Below are positions 14,259 to 20,203 of a stretch of 20,203 nt of DNA, one piece after another. The first letter of the stretch is position 1; the number at the start of each line of letters is the position of its first letter. Below the pieces are notes generated by a model that worked only from the letters and a program-made list of their open reading frames with translations, was not told where the DNA came from and ran no database searches. Made by a program: the position numbers and the translations under genes. The DNA is taken from NCBI GenBank assembly GCA_022447405.1, contig JAKVCE010000004.1, forward strand, positions 10,232 to 30,434. Reading direction: 5' to 3'. The DNA comes from Planctomycetota bacterium (lineage in GTDB: Bacteria > Planctomycetota > UBA1135 > GCA-002686595).

Positions 14259-15562
14259 CGACGCACGAGCGCCGCCCCAGCGGCGGAGTCCGCCTCTCCG
14301 TCCCCGTCGAGCGCTACGAGCTCAAGTGCGGCGCCTCGCTGCTCGTCTCTCCTAGGCCTGGCGCGCCGGTGACCGCCCTCGAGCTGCACCTGAAGGGCGG
14401 CCCCTCACTGGACCCGGCTGGCAAGGAGGGCACCGCTTACCTCACGAGCGCGCTCCTCGCTCAGGGGACAGAGAAGTGGTCCGAGGAGGAGCTCGCCGCG
14501 CAGCTCGAGCCCATGGGCGCACAGATCATCGGCTCGGCCTCTGGCCTCGCTGCGCGGGTCGAGGGGAAGGAGTGGAAGTCGCTCGCGTCGATCCTCACCG
14601 AGATGATCCTGAAGCCGACCTTCCCCGCGGACAGAGTGAAGCTTCAGAAGCAGCGCCTGCAGCACCGCCTGCTCGTGGAGCGAGAGAACCCGCAAGCGCA
14701 GGCGCGCCTGGGCTTCCGCCGCCTCATCTATGGAGACCACTGGATGGGCAGGGCGGCCTACGGCTCGCTCGAGACCGTCCCGAAAATCAACGCGCGCACG
14801 CTGCGCGCCCACCACAAGCGCGCGTGGGTCAGCAACCGCGCGACCATCGCGGTCTGCGGTGACGTGGAGGGACCGGCGGTGAAGCGCCTCTTCGATCGCC
14901 TCCTCAAGGGGTGGGAGCCTGGCACGTTGCTCAAGCCTCGGAAGCCAAAGTTCCCCAAGCGCGGCGTGCGCGTGGCCTCACACCCGGCTGAGAGGCGGCA
15001 GGCACACCTCTTCCTCGGACACCTCGGCATCCGCCGCTCGGACCCCGACTACCCCGCGCTCGTCGTCCTCGACCACGTCTTAGGCACGGGCCCTGGCTTC
15101 ACGAACCGAATCGCCCGCCGCTTGCGTGATCAGCTGGGCCTCGCTTACACGGTCCACGCGAGCATCTCCTCCTCAGCGGGCATCAGCCCTGGGGTGTTCA
15201 CCGCGTACATCGGGACGAGCCCGGAGAACGTGGAGACGGCGATCGCAGGCTTCTTGGGAGAGATGGAGCGGATCCAAACGGAGCCCGTCGAAGAGGCCGA
15301 GCTGGACCTCGTGAAGGGCTACCTGATCGGCTCCTTCCCTATGGGCTACGAGCGCGCCGCGCGCCGCGCCTCCTACCTCATCGCGTCGCGCATCCACGGC
15401 TTCCCTGATGACTACCTTGAGACTCTCCCGCGCGCCTTCGGGGAGGTCACGCCGGCAGACATCCAGCGGGTGGCGAAGAAGCACCTGCACCCCCGCGCCT
15501 GCTGCCTCTCGGCCTCCGGACCGGTCAAGAGCTCAGTCCTGAAGGCGGCGCTGCGGAGCTGA
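14255..15562 (+). CDS. M16 family peptidase-like protein, non-catalytic subunit
   Basis: This 435-aa M16 homologue has lost the zinc site. The segment aligned with GVSHFLEHMM of its neighbour reads GTAYLTSALL (59-68), so H, E and H are replaced by Y62, S65 and A66. It keeps the R/Y pair (R291 and Y298 in RDQLGLAY) that positions substrate in the closed chamber of the active partner. The division of labour matches bacterial M16B heterodimers, where one subunit provides zinc and the other the R/Y pair. The ATG at 14255 overlaps the preceding TGA as ATGA with GGGAGAG upstream. This suggests coupled, equimolar synthesis. No signal peptide is seen. Confidence 0.9.
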   Translation: MTTHERRPSGGVRLSVPVERYELKCGASLLVSPRPGAPVTALELHLKGGPSLDPAGKEGTAYLTSALLAQGTEKWSEEELAAQLEPMGAQIIGSASGLAARVEGKEWKSLASILTEMILKPTFPADRVKLQKQRLQHRLLVERENPQAQARLGFRRLIYGDHWMGRAAYGSLETVPKINARTLRAHHKRAWVSNRATIAVCGDVEGPAVKRLFDRLLKGWEPGTLLKPRKPKFPKRGVRVASHPAERRQAHLFLGHLGIRRSDPDYPALVVLDHVLGTGPGFTNRIARRLRDQLGLAYTVHASISSSAGISPGVFTAYIGTSPENVETAIAGFLGEMERIQTEPVEEAELDLVKGYLIGSFPMGYERAARRASYLIASRIHGFPDDYLETLPRAFGEVTPADIQRVAKKHLHPRACCLSASGPVKSSVLKAALRS

Positions 15563-15613
15563 TCCGGGAGAGTCGGAGGGCGCAAAGGTGAGGTTTGAGA
15601 GGACCTCGCCCGA

Positions 15614-15619
15614 TATGCT
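15614..15619 (+). promoter_or_regulatory. Possible -10 element of the selenoprotein candidate gene
   Basis: TATGCT lies 35 nt before the chosen ATG at 15655, in the 92-bp gap after the M16 genes. It would give a leader of roughly 30 nt. No -35 at the right spacing is convincing, so this is tentative. Confidence 0.3.
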
Positions 15620-15654
15620 TGGGACCCCGCGAAACCAACGGATTCTCCGCAGCC

Positions 15655-18507
15655 ATGTCCTCAACGCTCTCACGATTCACGGCCCCGCTGGGCCTCTCCC
15701 TGGCCCTCACCCTCAGCGGGTGCTCGAGCGATTCTGAACCTGTGAGCCCTGGTGCGCCCGGGCCGAGCGCTCCCTTCGAGCTGCCCGAGGAGATCAAGAT
15801 CGCCAAGCCGACGGAGCCCGTCGTGCACCTCGAGACGGTGGAGGACCTCTCAGAGGAGGTCGCGGACTGGCTCCTGGACTTCTCGGACAAGCTGCGGCGG
15901 CGTGACCTCTCTGCCGCGGCGGCGTGGCTGCGCGAAGACTTCGCGGGGCACTCCATCGCGGACCTGCCGGTGGCAGGAGAGACCGCGCTGGAGCTGGACG
16001 CTGTGCGCAGCGAGTTCGACCTCTCCGCCCTTGAGGTGGTCGGGCGTCAGGACTTCCTCGACTCCATCGAGGCTCACATCGGGTCCTGGGAGACCATGGA
16101 CTCTGTGATCTGGAAGACCAAGGGCGCTGAGTTCCAGAGCGGGCGCGACCGCTGGGGCAAGGTCAAGGTCTGGATGCGCTACATCGGCACGCGCACGAGC
16201 GGTGGCCGCGCCTCCCTCTCGGGCTTCGCATACATCCAAGTGCGCAAGGAGCGCGCGAAGTGGGGGATCGAACGCTTCCAGCTGACCTCGCTGCAGATGG
16301 AGCACCGCGAGGGCCCGATCTTTACGAACGTCGCGACCTCAACGGGGGTCGCGCACCAGGGGCCTCGCTTCGGACAGCCGGGCAACCAGAGCTACGCGTG
16401 GAACGGCTCAGCCTCTGCTGATGTGAACGGCGACGGCCTGTGGGATGTCTTCCACCCGAGCGACGGGAGGAACTTCCTCTACATCGCGACGCCGGAGGGG
16501 ACCTTCAAGGAGGAGGCTGAGGCGCGAGGCGTCTTGCAGCCGGACATGGGGACCGGCGCGGTCTTCTTCGACTTCGACAACGACGGGGACCAGGACCTCT
16601 TCGTCGCCCACGAGGGCTGGGTCGGCAAGGGGGGCGAGACCAAGGGCCAGACCTCGAAGCTCTACCTGAACGACGGCGAGGGCGTCTTCGAGCTCGTCAC
16701 CGATGACATCGGCTTGGACGTGCTGCTCGTCGGGTACTCGGCGACCGCCTTCGACTACGACATGGACGGCTGGCTGGACATCTTCGTCTGCGGCTACGGG
16801 CGCGTGGAGGACGAGCACAACAACTCGTGGATTGACGCCACGAACGGCAAGCCGAACGGGCTCTTCAGGAACATCAACGGCGAGCGCTTTGAGGAGGTCG
16901 CGGCGCAGGCTGGCGTGCAGGCTGGCTACTGGTCCTACGCCTCAGCCGTGGCGGACTATGACCTCGACGGCGACCTCGACCTCTACGTGGCGAACGACTA
17001 CGGGCTGAACCGCTTCTACCGCAACGAGGGCGACGGCACCTTCGCAGAGGTGGCGGAGGAGCTCGGCCTCTTGGACCGAGGGAACGGGATGGGCGTCTCC
17101 TTTGGCGACCTCAACAACGACGGCGTCTTGGATGTCTATGTCGCGAACATGTCCTCTACCGCCGGGAACAGGATCTTGGACCGCCTCAAGGACGAGGTGG
17201 ACGCTGAGGCCTTCGAGATGCTGAAGAAGACCGCCGCGGGGAACACGATCTTCCTGCGCGCAGGAGACGGCTTTGAGGCGCTGCCCCTAGAGGCGGGCGG
17301 GGTGAACGCGAGCTGGGCGTGGGCGCCGATCCTCTGCGACTTCGACTTGGACGGGCGCACGGACATCTTCGTCACCAACGGCTTCGTCACGGGAGAGCTC
17401 GCGCACGACACATGAAGCACCCTCTGGCGCCACGTGGTGGCGTCCACTGCAGAGTGTGAGACCGATGGTGTGTTCGAGAAGCAGCAGGTCGGGAGCGACG
17501 CTTATGTCTCCCGACACATGCGTCAGATGATGGAGGACGGCAGGAGCTTCAGCGGCAACGAGCGCGACAAGCTCTTCATCAACCGAGGAGACGGCACCTT
17601 CGCAGACTGCTCAGACCTCTCGGGCTGCGATGACCCGAACGATGGGCGCGGCGTCATCGCTGCTGACTTCGACGACGACGGCGACGTCGACATGTTCATC
17701 CACCACACCCAGCGCGAGCGCCACACCTTGCAGCGCAACGAGCTGGGCGACGGCGAGAGCTTCATCAAGGTGCGCCTGCGCGCGACCACAGCTCAGTACG
17801 AGGCCATCGGCGCGACCGTCGTCGTGCACGGCCCGCACGGCCCGGTGGCGGACGTGTTGAGCCGCGGCGCGGGCTTCGTCTCCTGCCAGGCTCCAGAGCT
17901 CATCTTCGGCTTGGGCGACGCTGAGAGCGCGCGGGTCGAGGTGCGCTGGGTCGGCGGCGCGAAGGAGGACTTCGGCTCGGTCAAGGCTGGCAGTCGCGCG
18001 CTCCTCGTCGAGGGGAGCGGCGCGCCCGAGGCCTTCGAGGCGCGCCCTCGCTCGCTCCCGGACCCGCTCCCCTTGGGCTTGAACATCGAGCTGGGGAAGG
18101 ACATCGGCGACCTCTTGATGAAGGACGACGGGGGTGAGATCGAGTCGGTCAGCGTCGCCGCCCTCGCGGGTGACGGAGAGCTCTGGCTCAACTTCTGGGC
18201 GAGCTACTGCGGACCCTGTGTCGCGGAGCTGCCGCTCCTTGATGAGATCGACGGGACGAAGGGCCGCCGCGTCCTCCTCGTGAGCGCGGACGCCCCCGGT
18301 GACGTGGAGCGCGCGAAGGCGCTCGCCACCGAGCGCGCGCCGAGCCTGGCGCGCTACTTCATCGCCACCGACTGCGAGGAGACTGAGAACGCCAAGATGC
18401 TCACCGCGCTCGTGGACCTGGAGCGCTTGCCCATCCCGACCACCCTGGTCTTCAACTCGGATGGCGAGCTCACCCGAGTCATCCGCGGGCCTGTCGAAGA
18501 GGAGTGA
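15655..18507 (+). CDS. FG-GAP/ASPIC-UnbV lipoprotein with C-terminal thioredoxin domain, probable selenoprotein (UGA at 17413)
   Basis: The 950-residue frame is interrupted only by an in-frame TGA (residue 587), read here as selenocysteine. Order: lipoprotein signal with lipobox L20-S-G-C23; a helical N-terminal domain (about 55-220) I cannot name; FG-GAP/VCBS repeats with DxDxDG-type calcium motifs at 256, 306, 367, 434, 485 and 562; HDT-Sec-STLWRHVV (584-594); a seventh motif at 672; ASPIC/UnbV (about 700-790); and a TlpA/ResA-like thioredoxin domain with WASYCGPC (C852, C855). It should be anchored outside the cytoplasm. The frame, repeats and ASPIC domain continue across the TGA without another fault, and a SECIS-like hairpin follows. 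A standard call would split it at 17415 and restart at GTG 17434. ATG 15655 was chosen because it sits directly before the signal peptide. The alternative is a recent nonsense mutation. The thioredoxin domain suggests a redox role. Confidence 0.72.
17413..17454 (+). promoter_or_regulatory. Candidate bacterial SECIS element after in-frame UGA
   Basis: After the TGA (17413-17415), CGCCAC (17428-17433) pairs perfectly with GTGGCG (17437-17442) around the loop GTG. A G·U pair (17427/17443) extends the stem. Below it, CTCTG (17422-17426) pairs with CAGAG (17450-17454), leaving a 6-nt bulge on the 3' side. The apical loop begins with G and lies 18 nt after the UGA. Both properties fit published bacterial SECIS rules: loop 16-37 nt from the UGA, loop of at least 3 nt, and G among the first two loop bases. 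The bulged U of the Escherichia coli fdhF element is not obvious here. Confidence 0.62.
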
Positions 18508-18525
18508 ACCGAGCGCTCGAGGCGC

Positions 18526-18531
18526 TAGCAT
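18526..18531 (+). promoter_or_regulatory. -10-like element of the sulfatase-like gene
   Basis: TAGCAT lies 7 nt before the ATG at 18539 in a 31-bp gap after the preceding gene. It fits the leaderless pattern seen elsewhere in the window, although an AGG in the gap could act as a weak ribosome site. Confidence 0.35.
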
Positions 18532-18538
18532 TCAGGTC

Positions 18539-20158
18539 ATGAGGACCTCCCAGAGAAGAGCGGCGCGCCTGTCCACGCTCTGCGCAGGGCTCCTCTTCCT
18601 CGGCGCTTGCTCTGAGCCCGCGCGGAAGCAGCCCCACGTGGTCCTCATCAGCTTGGACACTCTGCGAGCGGACAGGCTGTCCTGCTATGGGCACGAGCGC
18701 GAGACCTCGCCGCGCCTAGACGCCTTCGCGCGGGAGGGGGTCCTCTGCGAAGAGGCGGTCTCCACGAGCTCGTGGACGCTGCCCTCGCACTGGTCCATGC
18801 TCACCGGGCTCCCGGTGAGCGTGCACGGCGTCTGTGACGAGCAGCTCTGGAATCGGCGCCCAGAGGATGGCGAGCTCGAGCTCCCCTCGCGCGGGCGCTT
18901 CCTCGGGGAGTCCTTGCAGGATGCTGGCTACGCGACCGCCGGCTTCTACAGCTGGATCTACCTCGAGGAGAAGTTCGGCTTGGGGCCGGGCTTCGACACC
19001 TACGAGCGACACGGCCTCTTCGGCTGGGACCACCCCTTGATCAAGCCGCGCGCCGACGCGGCGCGCGAGCTCGATGACCGCGCGGCGCAGGAGGCCGTGG
19101 GCCGCGCGCTCCAGGAGGAGCACCCCGAGCTCTTCGACATCGGCCGGCCGACCGCGCCAGAGGTCGTGGACCGCGGCCTCGAGTGGCTGCGAGGAGAGGT
19201 GGCAGAGGGCGACGATCAGCGACTCTTCCTCTTCCTTCACCTCTTCGACGTGCACGACCCGTACACCCCGCCGGCTCCCTACGACGAGCTCTTTGACCCG
19301 GACTACGAGGGGCCGATCGACGGGCGTGACATCACCGGGGAGGAGTCTCTCGTCCACAAGGACATGGCGCCGCGTGACCTCGAGCACCTCCTCGCGCTCT
19401 ACGACGGCGGGATCTCATGGATCGACTCGGAGGTGGGGCGCGTGCTCGACGCCCTCGATGAGCTCGGCATCAGCGAGGAGACCCTCGTCATCATCACCTC
19501 GGATCACGGTGAGGAGTTCTTTGAGCATGAGCGCAAGACGCACCGCAAGCAGCTCTACCGCGAGTCCGTCCACGTCCCGCTCCTCATGCGCTGGCCCGGC
19601 GAGGTGCCTCGTGGCGCGCGCATCACGGGCCCGACAGGCATCGTCGACGTCGCCCCGACCATCTTGAGGGCGGCCGGTCTCCCCAGCTCGCCCGCCTCTC
19701 CGGGGGTCGACCTCGCGCGCCTCGCGCGCGATGGCGGCGAGAGCCAAGGCACCTACCTGACGGAGCTCTTGCTCTTTGAGGCGGGCCCGGTCCCCACGCG
19801 CAGGCTGGGGCTCTTGACCCGCGACCGTCACTACCTCTTCCGCGGCCACAAGCCTGGGGACCCCTGGCAGGTGGAGGCCTATGACCTCGCCAACGATCCG
19901 AAGCAGGCTGGGCCTCCGCTCTTCCTCGAAGTCGGCGGCGATGAGCACCGCGCCGCCCTCGCGCTCTTGGAGGAGGTGCGCGTGGAGTACACCGAGCGCC
20001 GCGCCCTCGCTGTGCCCCGGGATGAATCCACAGAGGCCCTCGACGCCTCTGACCGCGCGCAGCTCGACGCCCTGGGCTACACCGGCGGCGACGCGGCGCT
20101 CTCGGGCGGGGACGCCGGCCGCCTCTGCCTCGACGGCTGCGTCTGGCCGGGTGGCTGA
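18539..20158 (+). CDS. Sulfatase-like lipoprotein (alkaline phosphatase superfamily)
   Basis: This is a 539-aa exported hydrolase. The signal ends in a lipobox, L21-G-A-C24, so it is membrane-anchored. The N-terminal metal-binding motif is LISLDTLRADRLSCYG (36-51, D40). The nucleophile region is SSWTLPSHWSMLTGL (77-91), and the second metal site is TSDHGEEF (D322, H323). Sulfatases have C/S-x-P-S/T-R at the nucleophile; here it is T80-L-P-S-H, so formylglycine cannot form. A threonine nucleophile, as in phosphoethanolamine transferases and phosphodiesterases of this superfamily, is more likely. The C-terminus has the usual LDALGY block, then a short tail with CLDGC. I place the start at ATG 18539, before the signal peptide. 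It lies 31 bp after the selenoprotein candidate, on the same strand, and may share its role. The substrate is unknown. Confidence 0.85.
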   Translation: MRTSQRRAARLSTLCAGLLFLGACSEPARKQPHVVLISLDTLRADRLSCYGHERETSPRLDAFAREGVLCEEAVSTSSWTLPSHWSMLTGLPVSVHGVCDEQLWNRRPEDGELELPSRGRFLGESLQDAGYATAGFYSWIYLEEKFGLGPGFDTYERHGLFGWDHPLIKPRADAARELDDRAAQEAVGRALQEEHPELFDIGRPTAPEVVDRGLEWLRGEVAEGDDQRLFLFLHLFDVHDPYTPPAPYDELFDPDYEGPIDGRDITGEESLVHKDMAPRDLEHLLALYDGGISWIDSEVGRVLDALDELGISEETLVIITSDHGEEFFEHERKTHRKQLYRESVHVPLLMRWPGEVPRGARITGPTGIVDVAPTILRAAGLPSSPASPGVDLARLARDGGESQGTYLTELLLFEAGPVPTRRLGLLTRDRHYLFRGHKPGDPWQVEAYDLANDPKQAGPPLFLEVGGDEHRAALALLEEVRVEYTERRALAVPRDESTEALDASDRAQLDALGYTGGDAALSGGDAGRLCLDGCVWPGG

Positions 20159-20172
20159 GCTCGAGGCCGAGG

Positions 20173-20178
20173 TAGGAT
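20173..20178 (+). promoter_or_regulatory. -10-like element of the truncated last gene
   Basis: TAGGAT lies 6 nt before the ATG at 20185, identical in sequence and spacing to the element before pdxJ. Confidence 0.35.
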
Positions 20179-20184
20179 GCCTCC

Positions 20185-20203
20185 ATGGCGGCCCAGCTCT
20201 CTC
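20185..20203 (+). CDS. Start of a further gene, cut by the window edge
   Basis: An ATG at 20185 opens a frame beginning MAAQLS that runs off the window. It follows the sulfatase-like gene by 26 bp and is preceded by a TAGGAT element. Six codons are too few to assign a family. Confidence 0.35.

Noticed and set aside
15595..15654. TTG start 60 bp upstream for the selenoprotein candidate
   Set aside because: It would put 20 charged or polar residues before the lipoprotein signal; the ATG at 15655 gives a normal signal peptide.
17434..18507. Separate gene starting at GTG 17434
   Set aside because: It is in the same frame as the upstream gene, has no ribosome binding site or signal peptide, begins mid-domain, and its start codon lies in the loop of the SECIS-like hairpin. 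It is better read as the 3' part of one gene.
17611..18531. Long minus-strand frame (306 codons) opposite the thioredoxin half
   Set aside because: It is a shadow frame. The plus strand has ASPIC and CGPC motifs across the same span.
18299..18538. 5' extension of the sulfatase-like gene
   Set aside because: It overlaps the thioredoxin domain in another frame and is Arg/Ser/Pro-rich; a lipoprotein signal starts exactly at ATG 18539.

Overview
The window comes from a high-GC bacterial chromosome, about two thirds G+C by eye. It is most likely a member of Planctomycetota: it carries a DUF1501 protein, a large FG-GAP/ASPIC-UnbV lipoprotein, a sulfatase-like lipoprotein and a tiny Cys-rich lipoprotein, a mix common in that phylum. 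This placement is inference, because no rRNA or tRNA is present. Genes are densely packed on both strands, with several 4-bp ATGA/GTGA overlaps. No CRISPR array, insertion sequence or RNA gene was found.

Layout. Positions 1-108 are an AT-rich stretch joined to an N-terminally truncated DUF1501 gene (109-1152, +). A minus-strand pair follows: a DUF234-type AAA ATPase (1539-2888) and a small double-CxxC protein (1156-1506). An AT-rich regulatory region (2889-3058) separates these from an ATP/ADP-antiporter-like transporter (3059-4342, +). Next come minus-strand genes: a 49-aa Cys-rich lipoprotein, then dapA-pdxJ (overlapping) and a secreted clostripain-family protease (6410-7819). Then rsmD (+) converges on a DUF454 membrane protein (-), followed by recN (+). 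A manA - rluB-like - M16 peptidase (active) - M16 peptidase (inactive) cluster runs 10849-15562. The right end holds a 950-residue lipoprotein (15655-18507) and a sulfatase-like lipoprotein (18539-20158). The start of one more gene is cut by the window edge.

Main discovery candidate. The 15655-18507 gene is interrupted only by an in-frame TGA at 17413-17415. The same frame then stays open for about 364 codons and encodes the rest of the protein: a seventh FG-GAP Ca-binding motif, the ASPIC/UnbV domain and a TlpA-like thioredoxin domain with a CGPC motif. A stem-loop whose apical loop begins with G starts 18 nt after the TGA, as expected for a bacterial SECIS element. I read the gene as an unannotated selenoprotein, an FG-GAP/ASPIC lipoprotein with Sec587 fused to a thioredoxin domain. 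A standard annotation would split it into two proteins.

A second theme is initiation. Six genes at the head of likely transcription units have a TANNNT -10-like hexamer only 6-9 nt before the start codon and little Shine-Dalgarno signal, which suggests leaderless mRNAs. Several genes inside operons have purine-rich Shine-Dalgarno sequences or overlap the preceding stop codon.
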